This document shows positions 1 to 12,283 of a stretch of 64,000 bases of DNA, piece by piece. Location of the stretch: NCBI GenBank assembly GCA_003255025.1, contig QANY01008720.1:1266605-1330604 (forward strand), written 5' to 3'. The position numbers were made by a program, and so were the translations under genes. The first letter of the stretch is position 1. Each line of letters begins with the position of its first letter. This DNA comes from Datisca glomerata (Eukaryota; Streptophyta; Magnoliopsida; Cucurbitales; Datiscaceae). Under the pieces are notes generated by a model, which did not search any database, was not told the origin of the DNA, and saw only the letters and a program-made list of their open reading frames with translations.

Positions 1-564
1 TCCAGCTTAGTTCATACTTTGCAGGTCTAAACCATAACATGAACCGGAGTTTAAGGTCTGAGTCTAGCTTTCCATTTTCCATGAGAAGAGGGAAAAAGCC
101 ATTCATAAAACTTGCTTCGTTTAGTATCTGATGTGCATGTATGTGTATTCTACCCAAGACAGAGCACTCTGTTTTCATAGAAATTGTGATTGTTGAATCG
201 AGTGGATGAGCGCATAGTACTTGAAAGGTTTGGTTCCAAAAACGATCACGTTCATGGCTCGTCTGCGCTACCTTCATCTTGTCTATCTTGATTGTTACAT
301 AGGTAGGCTTTGCTCCAAACATACACTGCAACATAAAGACAATACGTTTAACTAAGGACAGACAACTAAACGAAGGCCATAGATGTAACAAAGAAGGCAA
401 AGAGATAACTTGATTCAGCCATTTGCATACGTTATCGGATTCCCCGGAACACTCAGATTTTGATAACTTACATTGAGGGGTGAAAATGGTGTTGGTGTGA
501 ATGGTGTGGCACGGAAGATGGTAACTTCAAGTGTTCCATGTAAGTACTTATGCTTCTCCTCCAT
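1..564 (-). CDS. PLDALPHA4: Phospholipase D alpha4/epsilon-like, 5' end (two exons, runs off the left edge)
   Basis: Phospholipase D cleaves membrane phospholipids to phosphatidic acid; the N-terminal C2 domain binds lipid and calcium. Seen: exon 1 is 564-472 (31 codons, starting MEEKHKYLHGTLEVTIF), donor GTAAGT, a 146-nt intron (326-471) ending TGCAG, then exon 2 from 325 to the window edge in the same phase. Exon 2 reads open for 108 codons and holds C2 signatures such as KPTYVTIKID, FWNQTFQVLCAHP, SVLGRIHIHAHQIL, INGFFPLL-like NGFFPLLMENG, LKLRFMLWFRPAKYELSW. The start is the first ATG of the exon and opens directly into the conserved HGTLEVTIF strand. The HKD catalytic motifs lie beyond the window. 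The alpha4/epsilon subtype is inferred from the short N-terminus and remembered family sequence; other PLD classes are less likely. No frameshift or stop seen, so it is probably a working gene. Confidence 0.88.
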
Positions 565-1639
565 AGCCAAAGCTTTCAAACAATCTTCTTGTAAAAGAGG
601 AAGAAATGGAAAATTTTGCTAAGGGTTGTGGGCAGAGCTTCACATCTTATAATGAAGGTAGGAAATTAAGTTTCCTGCTGCAATGACAGAGTTAACGAAT
701 GCTTTGAATGCAAACAAAATGACCTGTTTAGCAGTTGGAAAAACTTGCAAAATTATCCATGTTTGACTTAGAGGCAACCTTCTAGTCTTTGTCCTTTGTT
801 TCTTTTTCCTTGAAATTTAAGTTTCTTAAGCTCCAAACACACTTTTTCTTTACCCTTAAATTTGACAAACCAAACAATTTTCTTGCATTAACATTCCTCC
901 ATGAGATTACATCATTTTTCTAGTCAAGTAAGAAACAGCTGTCATATTTATGACATGGGTCAAATTTAAGAACTTTACTTGATTAGGATTGATTCTAGAA
1001 TTTTGGAAAATGTTTTTAAATGATCAGAAGAATTTAAAATTGAGTTTGGAATTATAGAATCACATAGAAATACTAAGAGAAAAGTGTCTGCGACGGATGT
1101 TACTTAAAAATGTATTTTTATATCTGAACGAATTTCAACCAAAAGCATCTCGGAACATACTTAGAAATTTGAAAGATTTTAGGTTTTTAATTAAACTAAA
1201 TAAAAGAAAAGAACTTTTATGGCAAAATTTGGCAGGGAGTTGGTTAAAACCTAAGATGACTTGAAATGGATCAAGTCCGGACAAACAAGAGGTGATTCTT
1301 TCAGGTTAATCTGGCAGTTCATCTAAAAGTAAATAGCATAGATCGGCAGAAAATAAAAATAAAAGATAAAAAATATGTATTTAAAAAATATATATATCAT
1401 ATGTTTTTAATTTACAATCCTATTAATTTTTTTCAAATTTTAACCTCACTTTATTCTCAAAATTAATCCCAAAATTAAAAGCCATATTCCCCTTCTCCCC
1501 TTCAGCACTTTCACACACACCCATTCTCTCAACTTCTCCTATCAGCAAAAACACTATATTCTCCTCCATTCATCTTCATCTCTTCATATTATCTTTTACA
1601 ATTGTTGCCGGAAAACCCATCCACGCCCATTACAAATCC
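565..1639. other. Upstream region of the phospholipase D gene, no gene seen
   Basis: AT-rich non-coding DNA upstream of the minus-strand phospholipase D start. It should hold that gene's promoter and 5' untranslated region, but no TATA box or transcription start can be fixed by eye. The stretch about 1480-1640 is pyrimidine-rich on the plus strand and carries no open frame. Confidence 0.5.
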
Positions 1640-2719
1640 GCGAACCTTATCTCAAATTTTTTTTCATCTCGTGTCAATAGTTTCACACATTTTATCATTA
1701 TCAAATAATTTCACATTTTTTCATACTTAATAATTTTCACACATTTAGTCATGCAAACATGACGATTGGGCCTCAATCGCTATCTGTGAGGCCCTGATTA
1801 GTGTCATTAATGTGTTCGATGAAATGTCGTGAGATATGACCATAATCAATCGTCTGAGAACATGGTGATTAGAGCCCAATCGCCACCTACATACCCTAAT
1901 CACCATGTTCTCAAGGCTAATCGCCATTTACCCATGGCGAGTTGCCATTTGAACATGGCAATTAGGGCCTGCAGGTGGGGATTGGGCCTTAATCGTCATG
2001 TTCTCGGTTGTTCATGTTCAACTAAACTGTAGTCATTTTTAAACATTTAGTCAACTTAACCATTTCACACATTTAAAATTTTTACACTTGATTATTTTCA
2101 AACACTTAATCAATACACACACTTAGTAATGTTCATACACTTAGCCATTTTCAAATACTTGGCAATTTTCACACTTATTTACTTTTAAACATTTAGTTAT
2201 TTTCACACGTTTAACTATTTTCATACACTTCTTTATTTTCAAACACTTAGCCATTTTCACATATTTAGTCATTCATATTTGCACACACTTAGCCATTTTC
2301 GTGTACTGGTCCATTTTCACACACTTAGCATATTTATTTGCACACATTTAACTATTGTTAATTACACACACTTTGTGTCTTACATTTATCATTTTCACAC
2401 TTGATCATTTTAAATTTACTTAGACACTTTCATATCTTCACTTAGCAATTTTCATTCACTTAGTAATTTTATTAGACTTTGTCATTTTCGTGTACTTGTT
2501 TTGATATACTTAGTTATATTCATGCATTTAGCCATATTTTTATACACTTAGACATTTTCACATACACTTAACCATTTTTACAACTTAGCCACATACACTT
2601 AGCAATTTTCATTCACTTGGTAAATTTATCACCCTTTTCCATTTTTATTTACTTGTTTTGTATTTAGCCATATTTTCATGCACTTTCACATGTACTTAGC
2701 CATTTTTACAACTTCCTTC
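1640..2719. repeat. Degenerate short-unit array, core TTTTCACACACTTAGCCA
   Basis: Dozens of loose copies of an approximately 18-22-nt unit of the type cattttcacacacttag follow one another in the same orientation. Units differ by substitutions and small indels, so the array is old. Positions 1745-2010 hold a different, GC-richer block built from motifs like GGCGATTAGGGCC and CATGGTGATTAG, including a perfect hairpin (separate entry). No protein function; short open frames here are repeat artefacts. Confidence 0.75.
1856..1912. repeat. Perfect 17-bp inverted repeat (hairpin)
   Basis: GAGAACATGGTGATTAG at 1856-1872 is the exact reverse complement of 1896-1912, with a 23-nt spacer. It lies in a block of other partly complementary gcgattag/ctaatcgcc motifs. 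Confidence 0.75.
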
Positions 2720-3048
2720 CTTAATTGGTCTTCCTTAATCGGTCTTATGGGTCAGAGTACTTGAGCCTTGAAAAAGGGTCTCAAATAGCCTTCCTTTCTT
2801 TTGTAGTAAGCATATTAGTAGCTCGTACTGCTCCTCTAGTTCAAGTAGTTTAAGAGTGAAGCTAGCTTAGTGAATCGATTTCATAAACTCTTCCCGTAAA
2901 AAGTCTCGCGGATTGGCCCTGCTAGTGTGCGAATCCCGTAGCCTCTTCTGTCCATTCCTAGAGAGTCTTATGTAGCCTGGCTTCTTTCATCGGTGGAATC
3001 TGCCCCTCAGCCCTTCCCTCTTCTGCTAGCCTTTCCCGGTCAACTGCG
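2720..3048. other. GC-richer insert splitting the repeat array, possible mitochondrial (NUMT) fragment
   Basis: The repeat array stops at about 2719 and resumes at about 3049. The 330-nt insert has a different composition (for example tctcgcggattggccctgc and tttcccggtcaactgcgg) and no repeat units. Its style resembles plant mitochondrial spacer DNA, which commonly moves to the nucleus, but no mitochondrial gene was recognised in it. The boundaries are seen; the origin is inferred. Confidence 0.4.
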
Positions 3049-3560
3049 GACATACACTTAACAATTTTCATTCACTTAGCAATTTTCATCGACTAAACTA
3101 TGTTCACACACTTGGTCATTTTCACACATTTTCATATACTTGTCATTTTCATGTAATTGTTTTGATAAACTTAGTCATTTTTACACAATTAGCCACTTAT
3201 ATGCAAATATTCATTTTCATGACTTGATTATATCTCAACTTAGCTATTTTTATATACTTAGTCATATTTTCATTTACTCAGTAATTTTGTCACTCTTAAC
3301 TATTTTTCATGCATTTAGCATTTTTATATACATTTAGCCATTTTTACAACTTACCACATACACTTAGCAATTTCTATTCACTTAGTAATTTTCTTTACTT
3401 TTCTATTTCCATGTACTTGTTTTGATAGAACTATTTCATGTACTTAATCATTTCACAAGGTAACCCATTTCACATAAGTGTTTTGATGCACTATACTATT
3501 TTTATACACTTAGTCATTTATACACTTAGTTATGAAATAATGATTGTCACGTACTAATCT
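3049..3560. repeat. Continuation of the TTTTCACACACTTAGCCA array
   Basis: Same unit type and orientation as the array to the left of the insert, fading out near 3560 into ordinary AT-rich sequence. An open frame within it (about 3140-3337) is a by-product of the repeats. Confidence 0.7.
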
Positions 3561-4496
3561 CATTATAAATCGTTATGAAATAATAACTCTTTGCCAAATA
3601 AAAAAAATGATTCAAAATTTCCTTTAAAAAAGCATCTCTATCTTAAACTCTACAAACACACTTTTAACTTACATTCAGCATATAACATAAATACAAATTC
3701 ATTATAGACTATTTTTTAATAATTGTTTCAGCCGAATCGTTTCATTTCAAGTTACAATGTGTCTCTCATATCCAATTTGTACTAGAGGTTCTTCCATTTC
3801 TTCATTTGAAACATGCATTTCAACAATGTTCTAAGCAGACACATAATAGTTGATATCACAGATTCACAATAACTCCTCAAACAGATTTAAGACTTTTTCT
3901 TAGATAAGAAACAAAATATTTCACTGATAGATGGAAATATAAGACATACTCGAGAAGCATTAACCCATGTCGAGACCGTTGTTGATTCATTTTATCCCTA
4001 GGAGCAACACCATCTACAAAATGTTTATGGTGAGCTATTACAACATAATATATATCATATTTCTAAGCTACAAAAATCAAGCTCTACACATAAATAACAA
4101 GTAATGAGTATTTAAAAATTGAAAACTTAAGCCCTAAGATTCTGAACAAAACAAAAATCTGAAAATATAGCTGGCTGGGGATAAGTTATGCTATTGCCTT
4201 CCAATTGTAATGTATAGAAAGATAGCACACATATTATGTTTGTACTCATCATTGAAATAACAAGTATAATTATAGTTTCTAGTGAACCAAAAAAAAAGTA
4301 GGGGAAAAAAGAAAAAAAGAATAGGCAAATTTAAAGAAAGAATTTGAATCTCTAATGCTTTGGGCTTCATAACCATAGTTTAAAAGCTATAAGCCTCTAA
4401 GAACCATAGGCTGAAAACCCAAATCCTCAGATTCCTTTTTACTATTGTCTTACTTACATATTCATGTTGAAAAGACCACAGATTTTCTCTTACTAC
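3561..4496. other. Stretch downstream of the FIP37-like exons, no gene seen
   Basis: AT-rich sequence. The exons expected after the last recognised FIP37-like exon were looked for on the minus strand and not found. No convincing protein or repeat was recognised. Confidence 0.5.
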
Positions 4497-5184
4497 CTGC
4501 ATTGATGGGGGCTTCAATTGTGCTTTTAAATCTCGGGCTGCTGCCTGTATATTTACAATGAATTTGCTTTTAGAAAAACATATATAAGAAACTTGCAGTA
4601 GGCAATTGAATTTATTACACTTTTTAGCAAAAGAAAAAATAGATCATAATAAATTTCTACAATAGCGATAGCTGAGAATGTAAAGTTCTAAGCATCTTGA
4701 GAAACATCAACGTCCTTCCCTACACCATCACGCTAAACACAGCTCGAAATTCCCTTTATACTATCCAGAAAGTTTCATCCTTATCTCATGTAATTTTGAT
4801 TTACAAAACAAACATTCTAAGGAAGCAGATATTCCAATCTCCACATAATTAATCCCGTCGGACAAAAAAATGTATACGAAAAGTAAAACCTGATCTGACT
4901 CGATTCTTACTGTGGTAGATGAAAATTCCCCACCTTCAACTCCGCAATCTCCTGCTCACGTTTTGCAAATGTAACAATGAATGTAGCTTCCTTTTTCTTT
5001 GCTTTCTCTAGCTGATAATATGAACAAAACATGGACTAAGACCAGCCATACACATGCTGACTTTTATTTTATTAAACAATAAAAAAACCATTATTAAGCA
5101 CTAGACCTGATCTCTCAATGACTCTTCAGAGGATTTTAGATTCTGAAGATAATTGATCACAAATTTAGGTTCTACAGAGAAAGA
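4497..5184 (-). pseudogene. FIP37: FIP37/WTAP-like gene fragment, three consecutive exons
   Basis: FIP37 is the plant WTAP homologue, a coiled-coil nuclear subunit of the N6-adenosine mRNA methyltransferase complex. Seen on minus: exon 5184-5107 (26 codons, containing VEPKFVINYLQ and KSSEESLRDQ; acceptor TTTTAG, donor GTCTAG), a 95-nt intron, exon 5011-4934 (26 codons, containing EKAKKKEATFIVTFAKREQE; acceptor ATCAG, donor GTGGGG), a 389-nt intron, exon 4544-4497 (16 codons, containing ARDLKAQLKPPSMQ; acceptor ACAG, donor GTAGTA). All are phase 0 and open. Order and wording match the central part of FIP37 as remembered. The preceding exon lies at 13738-13809, beyond copia element 1. The following exons (LLLDPA-type region and C-terminus) and the N-terminal exons were not found, so this is most likely a truncated copy rather than the working gene. 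Confidence 0.8.
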
Positions 5185-5259
5185 CTAAAATAAATTAACG
5201 AATGTAAGATATGTGAAAGCAGGTAGACAGAAAATCAAGGAGAATACCAACCATGAGAA

Positions 5260-6722
5260 TGTTAGAACTATGTCCATAAAGTAGGGTGTAATAACTTTTT
5301 ACGAGTAAATAATTATTTATTGACATTTATGTATTATTGAATTTTATGAATAAATGAAATGTTTCTTTAATTAAAGTGTGTTTCTAACTTACTTAAATCC
5401 TGGAACTGTTGTCAATGAAAGAAGAGTAAAGATCAAGCGGTCTTTCAGACAAACTTTTCTAAGATAGTTTCGAATATTATTCGCAGTCTTAGAATCGATT
5501 GGACAATCGAGTTCAATTATGACTGTTAGGTTGAACCAAAAGATGCCAGTCTCAGGGCATGGGAGTGAAGACTCTAATGGTTGACCTAGACATTTTATAA
5601 AACATGTTGAATAGACTAGTAACCAATTAGTTTAGAACAAAACCGTTTATCTAGCTCTAAATCTTATTCTTACACCTTAAGGGTAATATCATTAAATATT
5701 CTGTGGAGCGTCAGATATAAATATTTATTTACATCAACAGAAAATCTAACGCGCATGAACCGATAGTTTATTTGGCATCAGACCTATAGTGGAGTTGTAC
5801 AATGTCAGGATTAAATAAGTCAGAAATTTATGAAAATAAATTAGTTGGGTATTTGAATCTCATAAATTTATTCATGTGGGTACATTCGGTTTCAGGAATA
5901 GCTCATAAGGACATGAATGAGAAACAATGTCAGTTGGACCAAAAACGTGTTTTGAACCAAGTTACACTTCCCGAGCCCCATATTAGATGGGTGTCATCAC
6001 TAAATTAGTGAAGAGCAAAATTAATGTTCAAATTAATTATTCTTTTATTTTATAATTATTAGATAATTAGTAAATAAAATAAATAAATTAAGTAATAGAT
6101 AGGGACCAATTTAATTCATCAATTTGGACTGATGAATTTGGAAACAATTTTGACTCTAGGGGAGATGTAAAAATCGCACATCACAGTACATGGAGAATGT
6201 AAATTTTGGTTTTATCATACATGGGTATATGGATAAATTCTGTAATTAATATATAAAGGATTGCATTAGAGTTGCATTCCTATCCCTAGCAACAATGTGT
6301 TAAATCAGAGCTGAAAAAGCTTTTCTCATCCTCCCTACACTATTGACGCTGAAACCTTAAGGGGAAGAGAATAATTTTGTTTTCTCTTCTACAGTTGTTT
6401 TGAGATCTCACACTCAATTCCTACCAATATCCTTAATAGATATACTCCTAATTCTAAGGGGTGGTTATAGGTACGATCAATTACTAGCTCTGTGAAGAAT
6501 GAAGAATGCGAGATAAAAATTGGATCCCGTCAAATAAGAAATTCTCCATTAATTGAAAATGTATAATTGTTTTTCTCTTCTCGATATGTTATATGATTAT
6601 GCATGTTCATTGGTTGGTTTTGTGTTTAATTTGATTCAACATTTGTAAGGAATCTTTTTTGATATTTTTCCCACAAACTAGTCATGATTTATTAATTTTT
6701 GAAGATTAAACCCGATCTAACA
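5260..6722 (+). repeat. 5' LTR of copia element 1
   Basis: Begins TGTTAGAACTATGTCC and ends CCCGATCTAACA, the usual TG...CA. Pairs along its length with 12284-13724, with many substitutions and small indels, so the insertion is not recent. Confidence 0.9.
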
Positions 6723-6725
6723 ATT

Positions 6726-6737
6726 TCTATCAGAGCC
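6726..6737 (+). other. Primer binding site of copia element 1
   Basis: TTCTATCAGAGCC-type sequence just after the 5' LTR resembles the plant copia primer site TGGTATCAGAGC, complementary to initiator tRNA-Met, with a few mismatches. Confidence 0.7.
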
Positions 6738-8446
6738 TATGATTTTTGAATATGCATATTCAGTATTTAAACGTATGTTTGGATGAATGTGATGATAGTG
6801 GCATATAATTTTTGTAAGGTAGATTCAAAACATGTTTGAATGTGATTTATGAATGAATCTTGATCGATTGACTCTAAGTGTTATTTTTCAATTATAGAAT
6901 TGATGTACGCCGAAATTGAAGCATATGATTTTATGTAATTTAATTTTTCAAACAGTTTTATCGTTAAATTCCATGTAAATCTATCGCGAACGCTTCCTGA
7001 TCGAAAGTCGCACGCACCCCGAGGTTCGCCGCCATTTGTCACGTTGTTGCACGCCGCCGTCTACTGTAGCACACGTTGCCACGCCGTCGATGGGTTTTGG
7101 AAACCCTAGGGGGTGGCATAAGGGTTTTGGAAACCCTAGCGCGCCTAAGATCATGTTAGGCCTTGGACTGGCGTAGACCCATTAAGCATGTTGAGGTTTT
7201 GGACTGAGCAAGTGGTGCTTGGCACAAACGGTTCGTAGGGACGTGATTTGATTCCAAGCCCAATCCAGTCCATAAAATTAAATTTATTTAATTGGGTAAT
7301 TTTTCAACATTGATTAATTAGAATTTATTTTATAATTTTTTTAAAATAAATCAATTGATTAATTTACTCGATAATTATTTATCAAAGTAAAAGTTGTTGA
7401 AAAATTAATTTTAAATTGAAATTTGAATTTTGAAAATAGGACTGCATCTTGATAAAGGGTTACAAGGAGGTGAGACTTCCTGAAAAGGATAATGAGATAA
7501 TTACAGACGCCATGAAAACTAGTATTTAAATTATTATAATTTATTTATTATTCTTGTTATGGGCTGTAATTAGAATCGAGTCATAGAGAGGTTAATTTTT
7601 AATGCATGACTTTGTTATTAATATCGCAACCACATATAACGTGCTATATAGGAATAGAGATATATCAATATCAAATTACCATGTAACATGTACATGCATC
7701 ATTGTAATTTAAATTTATAATGTGTTATATTTTTAAACACAATGCGGATTCTATAAAAGTTATAAATTTTAAATTATGATTTAAATTTCGAAAAAGTTTA
7801 TAATTTTTGAAACTTTCTTTTCAAATATATAAAGAGTTATTTTTTTGAAAAACCAAAGAAAAGTTCATTTCTTTCAAAAACTAAGTTAGAGGGTCGTTTA
7901 CGTTGAAACGTTCATAAGGTCCCCAACGTAAACTTGATCGTGACACGAGTAATAATTTAGAGCGGCCCTAGCGGTCATCTCTTCAGTGGAAGAAACTTTA
8001 AAATTGTGTCTTTTGAGTCATCGAGTTTCTTGAGAAGCTAAAGCTTGTAAAGGAAGTGGTGAGATAGGATCGTTCCTAGACGGACTGTTAGTTCATAGCA
8101 ACCTTTAAAGCCGATGCATTGGTTAAATACTTAGACCGAAGTACATTGGAATCTCTGATAGGAGCTAGTCATTGGGGCTAAGGTAACCAAAACCATTGGT
8201 GATTTGTTGAGCTAGATGTAGTGACATCTTGAGAAGCGTGAACCAAATGAGAAGAGTCTTGATACGATAGGAGGTAGCTCGGGCGTTGTCCTTAGATGAG
8301 ACGAGCTATCATTGTTGATCGTAACATCATGAACGAAATATGTTTTTATCAGATTTTTAAATATTTAAGTATTTACATTATCCATCCTACTTTCTTTAAT
8401 GATTAAGTATTTATTCACACCACTTTATTTATTATTTTTAGTAATC
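6738..8446 (+). other. Untranslated leader of copia element 1
   Basis: About 1.7 kb between primer site and gag with no convincing frame. It includes a GC-rich patch (about 6985-7145) and a direct repeat of GGTTTTGGAAACCCTAG around 7089 and 7122. Confidence 0.6.
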
Positions 8447-9256
8447 ATGTCATTATCCCCACTCTCAACAATATTGAATGCAAACAAACTCAATGGTGAA
8501 CATTATGTGGATTGAAAACGTATGATATTGTACTGACGGTAGAAAAGTACAAGTTCGTGCTCACCACCCATTGTCCCCTTAAACCTATTGCTGTATTGAC
8601 TCAAGAGAAAAATGATGCCTGGCTTCTTGGCTGCATTCTGATGAGATCGCCAGGTGTTACAGCTTGACATGAGTTAGCAATGTGTTGCAACAACAACATC
8701 AAAACATGGTGACCGCCACTGATATGATGTTGAACATCGCTGAAATATTCAGGGATCAATGTCGTCAAGCCAAGCAGGCTGTTGTGCAAAAATTTATGAA
8801 AGTCGGATGAAACCCATAACTTCTATTAGAGAATATATGATGTTGATCATTAGTTATCTAAATGAGATAGAGATCATGGGAAGTGAGGTAGATGGCTAGA
8901 CTCAAGTCGATATGATCATCGAGACCCTGCCAGACACTTTTGAGAACTTCAAACTTGATTATTCGTTGAATAAGTAAAGGTACTTTCTTCCAGAACTCAT
9001 GAAGGAGCTACAAGCTATTGAGATCCTATTTTTGAAGGGAAAGAGGAAGAATGGAGAGGTAAACTTTACTGAAAATAATCTTTCAATATCTGACATAAAA
9101 AGAAACACAAGAGAGGTCCGAAGAAAGCTAAGAAGGCGAACTCAAAAGTTGAGAAAAGCAAGGCCCTATCAAAGTGGAAAAGTTGAAAGACAAGTGTTAT
9201 CATTGGGGATTTGTTGGTCATTGGAAATGCAACTGCCCGGAATATCTCAGATAGTT
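8447..9256 (+). pseudogene. gag of copia element 1, broken
   Basis: Gag forms the virus-like particle of the element. The frame starts MSLSPLSTILNANKLNGEHY, a typical copia gag N-terminus, then soon meets a stop. A CCHC zinc knuckle is still visible near 9193-9235 (CYHWGFVGHWKCNC), but its second cysteine reads W, which would break zinc binding. Several frames must be combined, so it is not functional. Confidence 0.75.
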
Positions 9257-9639
9257 AAAATCAAAATGTACATTACTTGTTACAAAACCTGTTCTGTGGC
9301 TGACTCTTTTTGTTTGTGGATTATAAACTGTATAGCCACTAACCATATTTGTTGTTCCCTATAGGGGTTCGAAGAAAGTAGAAGGCTTGACGAGGGCGAG
9401 TTCAGCTTTCGTTAGGAGAATGAAGCACTAGTATTGGTAATACAAGTTATTATTTGAGAACCGTTATTTAGTTTTGCATGAGATTTTGAATCCTGATTTT
9501 TGGGACTCATTTCAGTAGCTAGATTAATTAACCAATGATTTTCTTTGAATTTCATTGATAATGGTATTGATATTTTTATGTAAAACTAAAAGTTCTAATG
9601 ATATTTGACACTGAAGTAAATATTGATTTACAATTAGGT

Positions 9640-10596
9640 AGTAAAAGGTTGAAGTCTGACTCAATCGATCTAACCTACTTGTGGCACTTACGTCTTGGTT
9701 ACATTAGCCTAGAAAAGATTAAAAGACTTGCAAATGATGGTCCATTGTAAATTTTAAGTCTGGGATCACTACCCACGTGCGAATCCTGCATAAAAGGTAA
9801 AATGACCAAGAGACCTTTTTCAACGAAGGGTGAAAAAGCCACTCAATACCTCGAAGTCGTACATAGTGATGTATGTGGGTCATTGAATTATCCAAGCAAG
9901 AGGAGATTATGAGTATTTAGTAACTTTCACAGATGACTACTCACATTTTGGACATGTTCATCTAATGCACCAAAAGTCTGAAACTTTTGAAAATTTCAAA
10001 GAGTACAAGGCTATGGTTGAGAAGTAATTAGAGAAATAAATCAAAACACTACGTTTCGATCGTGGTAATAGTACATGCATAGAGAGTTCAAAGACTTTCT
10101 TAAGGAAGATAATCTTTCTTAACTTATAGCACATGGAACTCCAAAATAGAATACTGTGTCCGAGAGAAGGAATCGAACTCTATTGGATATGGTTATATTC
10201 ATGATGAGTTACTCATTCATCTTAGATTCGTTCTGGGGATATGCCTTAGAAACAACGACATATATTCTAAACCAAGTTCCGTTGCAGACTATGCCTAGTA
10301 CACCATATGAAAAATGGAGTGGACAAAAGTCATCCTTAAGCCACCTTAGGATATGGGGATGCCCGACACACGTTCTAAGATCGAAAACAGGCAAGTTGGT
10401 CAGTCGATCAGAATTATACCTGTTTGTAAGATATCCAAAGAGAATGAAGGGTTACGTCTTTTATAGTCCAACCAACAAGAAATTATTCGAGAGCATAAAT
10501 GTGCGCTTTCTTAAAGAGGACTACATGATAAGTGTGAAGCCGAAAAGCACACTTATTCTAGAGGAATTATTGAGTGGGAGGACACTGACTCCCTAA
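9640..10596 (+). pseudogene. Integrase region of copia element 1, broken
   Basis: Integrase inserts the cDNA into the genome. Seen in pieces: a HHCC-like start (WHLRLGYISLEKIKR, CESCIKGKMTKRPF, with H changed to Y in the second histidine position), HSDVCGSLN, and a long open C-terminal part from 10156 to 10596 containing MSERRNRTLLDMV, YILNQVP, CPTHVLRSKTGKLVSRSE and a FVRYPKRMKGYVFYSP strand. Stops and shifts lie between the parts and the second catalytic aspartate region is damaged. Confidence 0.8.
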
Positions 10597-10809
10597 TCAT
10601 GGCATGTTCTTGATTCAATAATGGAAGAATCATAACAACAGCCAGAGCCTATGGAGTCTCGATGTAGTAGGAGGGTTGTAAGACAACCTAATATGTACAT
10701 GTCTTATGGAGATGACTTGATGAAAGTCTCAGATAAGGATCATGATGAGCATGTTTCTTGCTCGCATTTCATGGTTGTTCTTGAAGCAAACCTATGACAA
10801 TATGCCATG

Positions 10810-11815
10810 AACGTCGAGATATAATCGATGTACTCGAATGAAGTCTAGGAGCTTGTAGATCCTCTTGAAGGGGTTAAACCTATAGTGTGTAAATGGATTT
10901 ATAAGAAAAGGAGAAGTCCAAATGGAAATGTAGAGATATTCAAAGCTAGGCTTCTAGCCAAGGGCTACACAAAAAATGAAGGTATTGACTATGAGGATAC
11001 CTTCTCGTCGGTGGCTACGCTTAAATCCACCTGAATCCTCCTGTCCATTTTTGAATGATAATCTTGAAGATCGTATTTATATGGCTCAACTAGGCGAGTT
11101 CATGGAGAAAGTCCAAGAGCAAAAGGTTTATGAACTGTTGAAGTCCATTTTATGGACTTCAAGAGTCCCATTCGTGGAATATCAGGTTCGAAAAAACTGT
11201 CAAGAACTTCAGTTTCAAGCAGTTAGTGGACGAACCCTGTGTGTATAATCTGATACACGAAGGAAGGTGATTTTTCTGGTTTTGTACGTGGGCGATATTT
11301 TACTCATTAGAAATGATGTAGGAAAATTGTTTGATGTCAAAATCTGGCGTGCAAAGCAATTTGATATGAATGATCTTGGAGAACCTGCCTTTGTCTTAGG
11401 TATTTATATCTTTTGGGATCAGAAGAACAGACAGTTGGCACTGTCTCAAGCATCTTATATTGATATGGTGATGCATCGGTTTAGCATGCAAGACTCCAAG
11501 AAGAGATATCTTCCCTTTATAAATAGAGTCACCCTCTCCAAGGAGTAGTCTCCCAAAGCTCCTCAAGAAGATGAAGACATGAGAAATATTTCATATGCCT
11601 CAGCCGTAGGAAGTCTCATGTATGCAATACTTTGCACTAGGCTATATATTTACTACACCGTAGGCATGGTAAGTCGTTTCCAATTTAATCTTGGCCTTGA
11701 GCATTGGAATGTTGTCATGTATATCCCCAAGTATCTTAGAAGAACAAGGAACTACATGTTTGTGTATTCATGTACTAACCTGAATATGATGGGTTACACC
11801 GACTCTGAATTCTAA
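10810..11815 (+). pseudogene. Reverse transcriptase region of copia element 1, broken
   Basis: Copies element RNA into DNA. Seen: [40 protein letters not shown] text near 10890-11010 and, in another frame, LYVGDILLIRND at about 11283, where the catalytic Y-D-D box of copia (usually YVDDM/I) reads YVGD, so the first catalytic aspartate is lost. Further on are AKQFDMNDLGEPAFVLGI, LSQASYIDMVMHRFSMQ and RNISYASAVGSLMYA, all standard copia polymerase-connection motifs. At least three frame breaks. Confidence 0.82.
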
Positions 11816-12235
11816 GATGATAAGGATTCTAGGAGGTCCACTTCAAGATCGGTGTTCATCCTGAATGGTGAAGCAGTGGTATGGAAAAGTATCAAGCAAT
11901 CTTGCATTACTGATTCTACCATGGAAGTTAAGTATATGGCAGTTGTGAAGCTACAAATGAGGTTGTTTGGCTTAGTAAGTTCCTAAAAACTCTAGAAGTT
12001 GTTCCAGATGTTGACAAACCCATGATCATTTATTGTGATAACAGTGAGGTTGTAGCAAACTCGAAAGAATCGAGAAGCCACAAAAGATCCAAACACATAG
12101 AGTGGAAATACCACCTCATCAGAGAGATTATTCAGCATAGAGATGTTGAAGTAATACACATATCGACGGTTAACAACCTGGCAGATCCTTCCACGAAGAC
12201 TTTATGCAGTAAAGTTTTTATGGTCATCTAGAGGG
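11816..12235 (+). pseudogene. RNase H region of copia element 1, broken
   Basis: Degrades the RNA strand during reverse transcription. Residues around MGYTDSEF, then SRRSTSRSVFILNGEAVVWKS, and an open final part at 12022-12231 with IIYCDNSEVVANSKE, HKRSKHIEWKYHLIREI and NNLADPSTKTL match the copia RNase H C-terminus. Stops at 11815 and near 11940 interrupt it. Confidence 0.8.
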
Positions 12236-12268
12236 CATGGAGATATGATATTGTAAACGTCTACTTTA

Positions 12269-12283
12269 GTCCAAGTGAGAGAT
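12269..12283 (+). other. Polypurine tract of copia element 1
   Basis: GTCCAAGTGAGAGAT directly before the 3' LTR start TGTTAG; the usual copia site for plus-strand DNA priming. Confidence 0.75.

Noticed and set aside
3961..4030. A splice-like segment on minus (TTTTGTAG then DGVAPRDKMNQQ) as the next FIP37 exon
   Set aside because: The residues do not match the LLLDPA-type segment expected next in FIP37.
5802..6008. An open frame inside the 5' LTR of copia element 1
   Set aside because: The matching part of the 3' LTR is interrupted; LTRs do not encode this as a protein in the family.
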